NCBI GenBank assembly: GCA_963816725.1
Contig: CAWFMC010000006.1
Location: forward strand, 248,001 to 312,000
From: CAVSUB01 sp963816725
GTDB taxonomy: Bacteria; Acidobacteriota; Vicinamibacteria; Vicinamibacterales; 2-12-FULL-66-21
Direction: 5' to 3'
DNA length: 64,000 nucleotides
Under the pieces are notes generated by a model, which worked only from the letters and a program-made list of their open reading frames with translations, had not been told where the DNA came from and searched no databases. Made by a program: the position numbers and the translations under genes. Position 1 is the stretch's first letter. Every line of letters begins with the position of its first letter. Shown here piece after piece: positions 1-8,512 of the stretch.

Positions 1-2082
1 GCGGTGCTGCCGGCGATCCTCAGGGCGCTGACCGGCCAGGGCGTCCACATCTTCACCGCCAACGATTACCTGGCTCAGCGTGACGCCGAGTGGATGGCGC
101 CGCTCTACGCCAGCTTCGGACTCCGTTGTGCCGCGGTGACGGAACACCTGGACCGTGAGGCGCGGCGCGACGCCTATGCCGCCGATGTGACCTACGTCAC
201 GGCCCGCGAGGCCGGTTTCGACTACCTCCGCGATCACGCCGCGCTCGACCCGCGCGCCTGTGTGCACCGCGGTCATCATGCCGCCATTGTCGACGAGGCG
301 GACTGCATTCTCGTCGACGAGGCGCGAGTGCCGCTGGTGATCGCCGGTGACGCGCCACCGCTCGGTCTCGATCCTCTCCGGCTCGCCGCATTGGCGCGCG
401 AGCTGCGTAGCGGGGTCGATTACGGCGCAGACGAATACGCGCGTACGGTGGTGCTGACCGATCGCGGCTTCACGCGCGCCGGCCAGGCGCTCGGCGTGGC
501 GCTCGACGATCCCGCTCATCACCTGCTTCTCAGCGCGGTGCACGTCGCGCTGCACGCCGAAGTGCTGCTGCATCGCGACCGCGACTACGTGGTGCGCGAG
601 GGACGGATCGAGATCGTCGACGAGTGGACCGGGCGGGTCGCGGACAATCGCCGTTGGCCGAACGGAATTCAACCAGCCGTCGAAGCCAAGGAGCAGGTCG
701 CGATCCGTGCGGAAGGGCGCGTGCTCGGGTCGATCCCGATGCAGCACTTCGTCCGGCTGTACGATCACCTGGCCGGCATGACGGCGACCGCGGTGCCCGC
801 CGCCGAGGAGCTCGCCTCGTTCTTCGGCCTCGGCACCACCGTGTTTCCGCCGCATCAAACATGCCGCCGGGTCGATGAGCCCGACGTCGTGTTCGCGAGC
901 AGGGCTGCCAAAGAGGCCGCGATCGTCAACGAAATCGCCAGCGTTCACGCAACCGGCCGCCCCCTCCTCGTGGGCACGACGACGGTGCGTGAGTCCGAGG
1001 CGCTGGGGGCCGCACTCACCGCGCGAGCCATTGCGTGCACCATCCTCAATGCGAAGCAGGATGCTGACGAGGCGCGGATTGTGGCGGGTGCGGGGCGGCT
1101 CGGCGCGGTCACGATTTCCACCAACATGGCCGGGCGCGGCACCGACATCGTCCTCGGCGGCGGGGATCCCGCCGAACGCCGGCTGGTCGAGACTCTTGGC
1201 GGCCTCTACGTCCTTGGTACCAACCGTCACGAGAGCCGCCGCATCGACGATCAGCTGCGCGGCCGGGCGGGCCGCCAGGGTGACCCCGGCACATCACGTT
1301 TCTTCATCAGCCTGCAGGACGACCTGATGCAGCGCTACGGCGTCGTGGGGCTGATTCCGCCCGCGCACCGGCCGCCCCCAGGCTCCGAGCCGGTGGCGGA
1401 TCCGATCGTGTCGCGTGAGATCGCCAGGGCCCAGCGCATCGTCGAGGGTCAGAACTTCGAGATCCGGCGCACGTTGTGGAAGTACTCCGCGCTCGTCGAG
1501 GAGCAGCGACGGATCGTCGCCGAGTGGCGCCAGGCGCTCCTGACCGGCGAGGCGGACCCGGGAATCTGTGCTGAGGCGTGCCCGGAGCACTATGCGGCAC
1601 TGAGCACCGCCGGCGGCGATGCGGTCCAGCACGCGGAGCAGCGCATCGCCATCCGCGTACTCGACGATCGCTGGGCCGATCACCTGGCAGCAATCGAGGA
1701 CGTGCGGGAAGGGATCCATCTGCAGCGGCTCGGCGGGCGCGAGCCCGTCACCGAGTTCCACCGGCAGATCGTCGAGGGGTTCGGATCGCTCATGGGGGAC
1801 GTCCGGCGCGAGACGGCCGAGCGCTTCAGGCGCCTCCGCGTCGTCGACGGCGTCATCGACCTGGCATCCGCCGGCCTGAGCGGGTCGTCGGCGACGTGGA
1901 CCTACCTGGTGAACGACAACCCGTTCTCCACCCTAGGCCTCTCGATGCTGTCCAGCCGCAACGTCGGAACGGCCGGCGCGATGGGCATGCTGGCGGTGCT
2001 CTACTGGCCGCTGACCGCGGTGATCGCCAGCACGGTGTTCGTCAGGCGCTGGCTCGCCGCGCACGGCCGTCACCGGCGCTGA
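1..2082 (+). CDS. secA: SecA-like preprotein translocase ATPase, 5' truncated by window edge
   Basis: ATPase motor that pushes unfolded precursors through the SecYEG channel. The gene begins upstream of the window: the first visible codons already match SecA just after Walker A, so roughly 90-100 N-terminal residues are missing. Numbering from base 4, the DEAD-type box VDEAD is at about 96-100, the preprotein-binding region carries EWTGR, helicase motif NMAGRGTDIVLGG is near 374-386 and HESRRIDDQLRGRAGRQGDP near 408. The usual C-terminal Cys-rich zinc motif is absent; instead a hydrophobic stretch (about 656-680) precedes a basic tail. This suggests an accessory, SecA2-like or membrane-anchored variant rather than the housekeeping copy. 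Family assignment is certain; the accessory role is inferred. It is followed after 11 bp by a convergent minus-strand gene. Confidence 0.93.
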   Translation, partial: AVLPAILRALTGQGVHIFTANDYLAQRDAEWMAPLYASFGLRCAAVTEHLDREARRDAYAADVTYVTAREAGFDYLRDHAALDPRACVHRGHHAAIVDEADCILVDEARVPLVIAGDAPPLGLDPLRLAALARELRSGVDYGADEYARTVVLTDRGFTRAGQALGVALDDPAHHLLLSAVHVALHAEVLLHRDRDYVVREGRIEIVDEWTGRVADNRRWPNGIQPAVEAKEQVAIRAEGRVLGSIPMQHFVRLYDHLAGMTATAVPAAEELASFFGLGTTVFPPHQTCRRVDEPDVVFASRAAKEAAIVNEIASVHATGRPLLVGTTTVRESEALGAALTARAIACTILNAKQDADEARIVAGAGRLGAVTISTNMAGRGTDIVLGGGDPAERRLVETLGGLYVLGTNRHESRRIDDQLRGRAGRQGDPGTSRFFISLQDDLMQRYGVVGLIPPAHRPPPGSEPVADPIVSREIARAQRIVEGQNFEIRRTLWKYSALVEEQRRIVAEWRQALLTGEADPGICAEACPEHYAALSTAGGDAVQHAEQRIAIRVLDDRWADHLAAIEDVREGIHLQRLGGREPVTEFHRQIVEGFGSLMGDVRRETAERFRRLRVVDGVIDLASAGLSGSSATWTYLVNDNPFSTLGLSMLSSRNVGTAGAMGMLAVLYWPLTAVIASTVFVRRWLAAHGRHRR

Positions 2083-2093
2083 TCATGCTCGTT

Positions 2094-3113
2094 TCAACGG
2101 CAGACGGACGGATCGGACCATCGTCCGCCTCCTTCGCTCACGCTGGCGATCCGCGCCACGCCGGCGGGATCCGCATCCGGCGCACGGTTCCCCGGCAACC
2201 GCTGGAAGGCAATCGTCGCGCCGGCCCGGTCGAAGTCGGTCGGCTCGGGGCCAATCGACGCGTTCATGATCGAGGTCCGGCTCGCCACATGCTGATAGCC
2301 CAGCGCGTGCCCCAGCTCGTGGATTCGCAACAGGCGGCGGCGGGCATCGTTGTGATCGAAGTCGCGATCGAGGAACAGCGCGCCCCCGATGACCGTGCCG
2401 TCACCCGTCGTCAGCCAGCGGCCGTAGCCAATCGTGTTGGCGAGACTGGCAATGCCGGTATAGCGCCCGGCGGTGATCGTGCCGCTGCGCATCGAAGTCA
2501 CCTTGGTGCCGGCGTTCGGCCGCTCGACTTCGACCGACGCGAAGCCGGTGAAGGTCCCGGCCGTCAAGAGGCTCAGACCCTCGGTGAGATGCGCCACGAT
2601 CTGGTTCACCTCGTCGTTCGACATCTGCTCGCTCGAGGCGGTGAACGTCTCCGCAGACAGTGTTCCCAACGCCATCGTCGAGGCGATGATCACGAGCGAT
2701 GGCCGGGTGGTCCAGCGCTGCAGACGGGCGTTCTCGCCCCGGAACATCTCGTTGAAGGACACGAGATCGAAACCTGACGGGATCACCGAGAGGCGCATCG
2801 GGTCCGCGCTCGGACTGATGGTCGTCTCGCGCGGCACGATGCCGGGTCCGGTCAAGGCCGCCGGATAGGTGCCGAGGCGCGCGCTCTCGACCGAGAACAT
2901 CCCGTTCGCGTCCGTCGTGACGGCGCGGTAGCTGCCGACGACCACAGACAGATTGCCGGCAGGCGTGCCCGTCAAGGCGTCGATTGTCTGGCCCTGGACA
3001 GATGCGGTCGGGGCAGAACCGTCGGCGGCGGCTGACGGCGTCGTCGGAGACGACGAACCGCCACACGCGACAGCGGCGCACAACAGGAGCACGGGCATGC
3101 CCGGTCGGAACAT
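2094..3113 (-). CDS. Putative metzincin-type zinc protease lipoprotein with carboxypeptidase-regulatory-like domain
   Basis: A 339-residue exported protein. The N-terminus has a short hydrophobic segment ending in a lipobox-like AVAC followed by GGSSS, so it is probably a lipoprotein. Residues about 38-105 resemble a carboxypeptidase-regulatory-like beta-sandwich, as in many Acidobacterial surface proteins. HELGHALGYQH at 265-275 fits the metzincin zinc motif HExxHxxGxxH exactly, and SIMN at about 281-284 supplies the expected Met-turn, so the protein is probably an active zinc endopeptidase at the cell surface. Substrate unknown. It ends convergently with secA and its upstream side faces the VWA gene. 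A start five codons downstream (MPVLLL) is also possible. Confidence 0.75.
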   Translation of the reverse strand: MFRPGMPVLLLCAAVACGGSSSPTTPSAAADGSAPTASVQGQTIDALTGTPAGNLSVVVGSYRAVTTDANGMFSVESARLGTYPAALTGPGIVPRETTISPSADPMRLSVIPSGFDLVSFNEMFRGENARLQRWTTRPSLVIIASTMALGTLSAETFTASSEQMSNDEVNQIVAHLTEGLSLLTAGTFTGFASVEVERPNAGTKVTSMRSGTITAGRYTGIASLANTIGYGRWLTTGDGTVIGGALFLDRDFDHNDARRRLLRIHELGHALGYQHVASRTSIMNASIGPEPTDFDRAGATIAFQRLPGNRAPDADPAGVARIASVSEGGGRWSDPSVCR

Positions 3114-3296
3114 CCCGGCTCGCTGTGCAAGTGCCGGGTCACGCGAAAACGGCCGGATCTCGTGAGGTCAGGCTGCATCGTGCTTACCGATGTGCAGGCA
3201 CGCTGACGATTCTGGCGTCCTGCCGCGACCGCCCGCGGCGCCGGCGCCATGACGAGGCCAGCAGGCGGAAGCGGCTCGCGTCCACTACGATAGGAC

Positions 3297-4223
3297 ATGC
3301 CCCTGTTCCGCGCTGCGGTCGCAGCCGCGCTCGGCGTCTCCCTGATCGTCACGCTCGGGGCCTCGCCGCAGATCATCCGCGACCCGCGCCGGCTCGAGTC
3401 CGGGGTGGACCTGGTGATGGTCACGGCGACCGTGCTCGACGCCGAGGGGCACCTGGTGACCGACCTGCCGCGCGAGGCGTTCGGGATCTGGGAAGACGGC
3501 CTGGAGCAGACGATCTCCGTCTTCACCAACGAGCGCATGCCGGTCGGCCTCGGTGTGCTCCTTGACGCCAGCGACAGCATGTTCGGGCAACGCATGGTCG
3601 AGGCCCGGGCGGCGGTCGAGCGGTTCCTGTTCACCCTCCTTGATCCGGCGGACGAGTTCTTTCTCAACGTGTTCAATCACCGGCCGCGGGCGCTGACGCC
3701 CTGGACCAGCACGCCGGCGGTGGTGAGCGACGCGCTTGCCGCGCTGCGGCCTTCCGGCGGGACGGCGATCTACGATGCGGTCGTGAACGCCATGCCGCAG
3801 ATCGATCGGCGCAACCGGCAACGCGCCGCGTTGCTGATCATCTCGGACGGGGCCGATACCGCCAGCGACGCGACGCTGCGTGACGTGCGGGCCGCGCTCC
3901 TGCGGAGCGACGCCTTCGTCTACGCGATCGCCATCGACTCGCCCGACGGGTTCCCGATCAACACCCGCGTCAATCCGGCGGCGCTCAGCGAGATTACCGG
4001 CCAGAGCGGCGGCCGCACGGAGGTGGTCCACGACGGTGCGGGGCTCAATCTGGCGACGTCGAAGATCGCCGACGAGCTGAACAAGCAGTATGTGCTCGGC
4101 TACTCGTCGCCCAAGAGCACGGACGGGAAGTTCCACAGCATCCGGGTGGCGATGCGCGACCCGGCTTACCGGGTACGCGCGCGCAATGGCTACGTGGGCA
4201 GTCCGGTGAAGAAGACCCGGTAG
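3297..4223 (+). CDS. VWFA-related secreted protein (Acidobacterial type)
   Basis: A 308-residue protein with an N-terminal hydrophobic export signal (about 5-23), then a VWA domain. The MIDAS motif D-x-S-x-S is visible as DASDS at 90-94, and later hydrophobic strands plus ISDGADT match the remaining metal-site region. The pattern of the segment before the VWA domain (a beta-rich stretch ending in EDGLEQTISVF) and the ending are those of the VWFA-related family that is expanded in Acidobacteria. VWA domains bind metal and mediate protein-protein contacts; the partner here cannot be deduced. Transcribed alone, with the convergent TonB receptor gene ending 32 bp downstream. Confidence 0.88.
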   Translation: MPLFRAAVAAALGVSLIVTLGASPQIIRDPRRLESGVDLVMVTATVLDAEGHLVTDLPREAFGIWEDGLEQTISVFTNERMPVGLGVLLDASDSMFGQRMVEARAAVERFLFTLLDPADEFFLNVFNHRPRALTPWTSTPAVVSDALAALRPSGGTAIYDAVVNAMPQIDRRNRQRAALLIISDGADTASDATLRDVRAALLRSDAFVYAIAIDSPDGFPINTRVNPAALSEITGQSGGRTEVVHDGAGLNLATSKIADELNKQYVLGYSSPKSTDGKFHSIRVAMRDPAYRVRARNGYVGSPVKKTR

Positions 4224-4255
4224 ATCGGTCAGCCCTCAGGGGCGCAGTCCCAGCG

Positions 4256-6928
4256 TCAGAAGGACAGGCCGACTCCGATGTCGACCTTGCGCGTTCCCGC
4301 GACCGTTGTCGGCTTGCCGAAGTTGTCGGACGTCAGCACCCCGGTGTAGCCGATCAGGTTCCCGTGATTGGTGAGGTTCTGGACGTTCACGTTGAGTGAC
4401 AGCCGGTAGCGGCCGGCGCTCTGCGCGGCGCCCTGCGACACCGCAATGGCTCCGCCGTCCGAGCGGAAATTGATCCCGCCGGGCCGCTCGACCGCCTTCC
4501 CGAAGCTCCATCCGTAGGTGAAAAACCCGTTGATGTTCAGCTGACCGCTCGCCCGCAGCGTGTTGCGTCCGACACCGGCGGGCCGATCGTTGAACACCAG
4601 GTCGCCGTTCTCGTCGAAGCCGGTGCGAATGGTGTAGGGCGGCGCGCTCGACATGTTCACGTTGAGGTTGGCGTTGAAGTTGCGCAGCTGACTGCTGTTG
4701 AACCCGACGTTGAAACGGCGGTGCACGTCCTGGTTGGAGGGTCCCCAGTCGTCCCGGACGAAGCCGGTGGCCGGCGTGCTGAAGGCCCCTTCGGTGTTGT
4801 TGCGGCTGCGCGCGAACGAGACGTTGGTGAAGACATTCATGCGCCGCCAATTCCAGCGCGACGTCGAGGGGCCGGCGGGGCCTCCGCCGTTCATGATGAT
4901 CATCGCGCCGCCGCCCAGCATCGTCGGCCCGGGCGTTGCGGTATTGAAGTTGATGGTGGCGCCGATGTTGATGCTGTCCTGCCGCGAGCGCGCATCGTCC
5001 ACCACCTCGACGACGTTGCTGAAGCTCGGGTCGGGGCGGACCCCGCCGATCGGGGGGTTCAGGTTGAGGCCGCGCAGCAGATGGTCACCGCTCATGTGTG
5101 CGTAAATCGCGTTGATGCGGATCCCTTTGGTGATCGCCCGATCGACGCCGGCGCTGTAGCGGGTGGAGCGCTGCATGGCGAGGTCCTCGGCCAGCAGGTA
5201 GCGATTCGTCGGCAGCACCGGTCCATCCGAGGGCGTCGTCGGGTAGGTCGGATTGGTGACGTTGATCTCGCGCTGGCGGAATCCGTCCACCCGGAGCGTC
5301 TGCTCGTAGGTGCCGGTCGGCAGCCAGTCGTAGAAGATCCCGGCGCTGCCGCGCAGGGTGGTCGCACCCGCCTTCCCAGGGGACCACGTGATGCCGAACC
5401 GCGGGCCGAGGTTGTTGACGTCGGACACATGCGTCTGGAGCTCATAGCGCACGCCCGGACTGAGGGTGAGGTTCTTGCGGACGCGGATGTCGTCCTGGAT
5501 GTAGACGCCGCCCTGGATGTTCTTGTAGGCGATGTTCGGGTCGCCGACGCGCTGGGTGAAACTGCCCGGCGTGCCCGCGAGATACGCCTCAGGACTCTCG
5601 AACGTGTAGGTGCCGAGATAGTTGTTCGCGTCATCCGACCGGTAGTTGCCGCCGTCGAACAGCAGCCCCGTTCGCACCGAGTGGATCCCGCGGACGTAGT
5701 CGAGATCCGACTGCAGGTTGAGCGTCTTGCGCCGGCTGCCGCCGCTCAGCTGCTGGCCACCGATGGTGAACTGCTCGATCACCCTGACGGTCCGGCCTTC
5801 GAACACCGACTGTGAGGCACTGTCGGACCAGCCGATCGCCGCACGCGTGTTGATGAAGAATCGGCGGCCGAGCGGGCCCGCTTCCTGGATGCGGATGGTG
5901 TCGGACGATTCCTCCGATGAATAGCCGCGTTCAGCGGAATCGTAGCCACCAATGCCCAGGTTCTTGGTCTTGAAGTGGTTGCGGTTGTAGTTGATCCGCA
6001 GGGTCTGATCGCGGGTCAGCGCGTAGTCGAACAGCCCGTAGATGAAGGTGTTGTCGCCGGGCCTGCGGGGGCCGAGCGAGTTGATCAGGGTGCCGTCCGG
6101 CGTGTGCAGGTGATAGACCGGCGTCTCGAACTGCGTCGACGTGTTCAGGTTGACCGAGAAGGACGCCTTCTGCTTGATCAGCGACCCGCCGATGCCGCCG
6201 TTGTAGTTCTGCGTGCGCTCCGGTCCCTTCTCGGCCGCCAGCTCGTTCTTGCCGCTCAGCGAGCCGTCACGGATCCGCATCTGGACGTTGGTCCGGAGCG
6301 GGCCGATGCCGGGCTGGGTGATGATGTCGATGAACAGGCCACCGGCATAGTGGTTCTCGGCGGCGAAGGCGTCGCGCGTGATGTGGATCGCCTTGATCGC
6401 CGACTTGGGCGGCAGCCGTCCGCCCTCGAAGCTGTCGACCCGGATGACGGCATTCCCGCCGACCAGATCCTGCAGCTGCTGCGCCATCTCGTCGGGGTCA
6501 TCGGAGAGCGCGTCGATCTGCTCGCGGGTCATCGCCGTGCCGAACGTCGCGCGCCGATCGGAGGCGGCCTCGCGCGCGTCCCGCGACACCGTGACCGAAT
6601 CCCGCACGCCTTCGAGCGCGAGCACGACGACGTGCTTGTTGTCGCCCGCTTTGAGCTGAACGTCCTTGAGGATGCCGGCCGCAAAGCCGGGGAACTCCGC
6701 CTTCACCGTGTAGTGGCCGGGCGCCAGCACAGGCCAGGCGGCAACGCCCTTGTCGCTCGTCTGCACGGGCGACAGCGGCGTCGCCGGGGCCGCCAGGGGC
6801 GTCAGCGTCACGACGGCATTGGGGATCACCGCGCCGGTCTGATCGACGACGGTAATCGTCGCGCGGGCGTCGCGCGCGGGTTGGGCGGCAGCGCCCCAGG
6901 CAAGGAGCGCGACGAGCACGGTGACCAT
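4256..6928 (-). CDS. TonB-dependent receptor with N-terminal carboxypeptidase-regulatory-like domain
   Basis: An 890-residue outer-membrane protein. It has a signal peptide (about 1-16), a regulatory-like beta-sandwich (about 22-110, starting ITVVDQTGAVIPNAVVTL), a plug region (about 120-230) and a long C-terminal beta-barrel rich in alternating aromatic/polar strands, ending in a hydrophobic residue pattern VDIGVGLSF that fits an outer-membrane C-terminal signature. This architecture is typical of Acidobacterial TonB-dependent transporters for large or glycan-type substrates; no substrate can be assigned. It lies 42 bp downstream of the secreted protein 6971-8056 on the same strand, so the two are probably cotranscribed. 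Confidence 0.88.
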   Translation of the reverse strand: MVTVLVALLAWGAAAQPARDARATITVVDQTGAVIPNAVVTLTPLAAPATPLSPVQTSDKGVAAWPVLAPGHYTVKAEFPGFAAGILKDVQLKAGDNKHVVVLALEGVRDSVTVSRDAREAASDRRATFGTAMTREQIDALSDDPDEMAQQLQDLVGGNAVIRVDSFEGGRLPPKSAIKAIHITRDAFAAENHYAGGLFIDIITQPGIGPLRTNVQMRIRDGSLSGKNELAAEKGPERTQNYNGGIGGSLIKQKASFSVNLNTSTQFETPVYHLHTPDGTLINSLGPRRPGDNTFIYGLFDYALTRDQTLRINYNRNHFKTKNLGIGGYDSAERGYSSEESSDTIRIQEAGPLGRRFFINTRAAIGWSDSASQSVFEGRTVRVIEQFTIGGQQLSGGSRRKTLNLQSDLDYVRGIHSVRTGLLFDGGNYRSDDANNYLGTYTFESPEAYLAGTPGSFTQRVGDPNIAYKNIQGGVYIQDDIRVRKNLTLSPGVRYELQTHVSDVNNLGPRFGITWSPGKAGATTLRGSAGIFYDWLPTGTYEQTLRVDGFRQREINVTNPTYPTTPSDGPVLPTNRYLLAEDLAMQRSTRYSAGVDRAITKGIRINAIYAHMSGDHLLRGLNLNPPIGGVRPDPSFSNVVEVVDDARSRQDSINIGATINFNTATPGPTMLGGGAMIIMNGGGPAGPSTSRWNWRRMNVFTNVSFARSRNNTEGAFSTPATGFVRDDWGPSNQDVHRRFNVGFNSSQLRNFNANLNVNMSSAPPYTIRTGFDENGDLVFNDRPAGVGRNTLRASGQLNINGFFTYGWSFGKAVERPGGINFRSDGGAIAVSQGAAQSAGRYRLSLNVNVQNLTNHGNLIGYTGVLTSDNFGKPTTVAGTRKVDIGVGLSF

Positions 6929-6970
6929 GGCAGCCTGGCTTTCTGGCGCGCGTTCCGGAACGGGGGCGCG

Positions 6971-8056
6971 TTATTTTCGGTTCTCGAAGCGACGAGGATC
7001 GATCTTGGGATTGATCTTGAAGCGATCGAAGGTCGTCTCCTCGATCGTGTCGGGCCCTACCGCCCGGCGTAACCGAAACGGGAACTGCAGGCCATCGGTC
7101 TCTCGGTAGTCAGCGAAGTACAAGCGGTTCTCCACCGGTGCCGGCATGCCCGGCGCGGCGCCGCGACCGCCGGGGACCTGCGAGGTGGACGCCTGCGGCG
7201 GGTTACCCGATGGCGGTGGGCTGCCGGCCGGTGGCGCGCCCGACGGAGCGCCCGCCGGCGGCGCAACGCCTGCCGGAGTACCACTCGGCGGACCGGCCGT
7301 CGCCGGAGGCGCGCTTGGCGGCGCGCCGCGCTCACCAGGCGAAGCGGCGGCTGCTGGCGCTGCACCACGCCCGGCGGCCGGACCGGCGCCTCCGGGAGCC
7401 GCGCCCGCGGGCATGGGGCCGCGCCCGCGGCCGGCCGGCGCGCCCTGCCAGCTGACCATGATCGGAAGGTGTGTCTGCTGATTGAGGAACAGCCGGAGCG
7501 TGAAATTGTTCGGTCCCTTGGCGTCGATCACGTCGGCCTTGCCTTGCGGCGCCTCCGCCTCACCGACGTAGGTGTACGTCAGCGGATACGAGGAGAACGA
7601 AGTCGCGAACATGCCCAGCGCCAGCCGCGCGAAATCCTGCTTGAGCGTCGTGACCCGGGCCTTGCGCGCGGCTTCGAGCGCGGCGGGATTCGGCGGCGCC
7701 GCGCCGGGCGGGGCCGGCGGGGTGACCTGTGGAGGATCGACCAGCAGCTCGTCACCGTTGAAGCCGGTCGCGGTCGGCCCGCTTTCCTGAGCCGGCACTT
7801 CGTCCTTGCGCACGTACTTATCGGGCAGCTCGGCAAACAGCTCGAACTCGATCGGCACGAGATTGTCGCCGCGCACCTGACGGGTGCGGCCGGTCGCGGT
7901 GAACGACTTCACCGCCGCGAGCTTCGCGTCGCCGCCCATCGCCTGGCGCGCACTGGCCAGGATCGCGGCGGGATCCTTGGACTGTGCGCACAGCGGCGGT
8001 GCGCACACGGCAGCCGCGAGGCCGTACACGACAATCTTGTGGGGCAATACGCGCAT
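6971..8056 (-). CDS. Secreted hypothetical protein with Pro/Gly/Ala-rich linker
   Basis: About 361 residues with a clear signal peptide (VVYGLAAAVCAPPLCAQ). The start at 8056 is chosen because GAGGAGG lies 8 bases upstream; a longer reading from 8098 has no such site. The N-terminal half (ILASARQAMGGDAKLAAVKSF and following beta-strand pattern) resembles secreted Acidobacterial proteins related to outer-membrane lipoprotein-sorting folds, but this is only a resemblance. A roughly 100-residue Pro/Gly/Ala-rich low-complexity stretch separates it from a short folded C-terminal part. It precedes the TonB receptor in a likely two-gene operon, which suggests a role in the same envelope process. Function unknown. 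Confidence 0.7.
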   Translation of the reverse strand: MRVLPHKIVVYGLAAAVCAPPLCAQSKDPAAILASARQAMGGDAKLAAVKSFTATGRTRQVRGDNLVPIEFELFAELPDKYVRKDEVPAQESGPTATGFNGDELLVDPPQVTPPAPPGAAPPNPAALEAARKARVTTLKQDFARLALGMFATSFSSYPLTYTYVGEAEAPQGKADVIDAKGPNNFTLRLFLNQQTHLPIMVSWQGAPAGRGRGPMPAGAAPGGAGPAAGRGAAPAAAASPGERGAPPSAPPATAGPPSGTPAGVAPPAGAPSGAPPAGSPPPSGNPPQASTSQVPGGRGAAPGMPAPVENRLYFADYRETDGLQFPFRLRRAVGPDTIEETTFDRFKINPKIDPRRFENRK

Positions 8057-8346
8057 CGACCGCCTCCTCGCAGCGGACTTCCGGCGCCAACGCGTCATTA
8101 GACGAGTGTCAGCGACAATCGGTTGGGACCCAAATCAGCGGCCAAACCTGACCTGCGGGCAGCGTCCGCGGCAATCATCGACTGCTCCGCCGGCCATATA
8201 CTACGCGCAAAGAAGGGCACCGTTCATCAAGCAGCACATCCAGCGGTTCTTACTAGCTCTAACTCGCTGGTTAAGAATCCAGAGACGCAGGTATCTCAAC
8301 TTGGGCGGCGCACGAGTCGCGCGGCACGCTCTCGGCGCGCCCGGTT
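8057..8346. other. Intergenic region without recognised gene
   Basis: About 290 bp upstream of the 6971-8056 gene. No convincing coding frame is seen; the short open frames here lack family resemblance and ribosome sites. A partial palindrome TTCTTA...TAAGAA lies near 8247-8277. The promoter of the 8056 operon is expected here, but I cannot pick out its -35/-10 elements. Confidence 0.4.
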
Positions 8347-8512
8347 CTAGCAGTCAGTGGTGCAAGTCCCGCGTCGCACCGAGACGAGTGGTGCGCCCGG
8401 CCGGCAAGGCGCGGCGAGCGAGAATACCGGCTGTATTTGAACGAGCCGCAACGCCGGCGGACGGGATGCAGCACTCGGCGAATGCAGCGGGACTTGCACC
8501 GCGGGCCGCTAG
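8347..8512. repeat. Inverted-repeat element flanked by CTAG, possible MITE or structured RNA
   Basis: Bases 8359-8372 (GGTGCAAGTCCCGC) are perfectly repeated in inverted orientation at 8487-8500. The arms continue outward after symmetric 7-base spacers to CTAGC (8347-8351) and GCTAG (8508-8512), giving 22 of 26 matching terminal positions. CTAG at both ends could be a target-site duplication around a 158 bp insert. The stop codon of the M20 peptidase gene is the TAG inside the right-hand CTAG. Between the arms there is a further hairpin (CGCACC/GGTGCG near 8375-8394). No transposase is present, so this would be a non-autonomous element; a folded RNA is the alternative. Confidence 0.5.

Noticed and set aside
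8347..8512. Possible tRNA or T-arm because of GGTTCTAG and GTGCAAGTCCC segments
   Set aside because: No cloverleaf with a proper anticodon arm or acceptor stem can be drawn; the symmetry about CTAG explains the sequence better.
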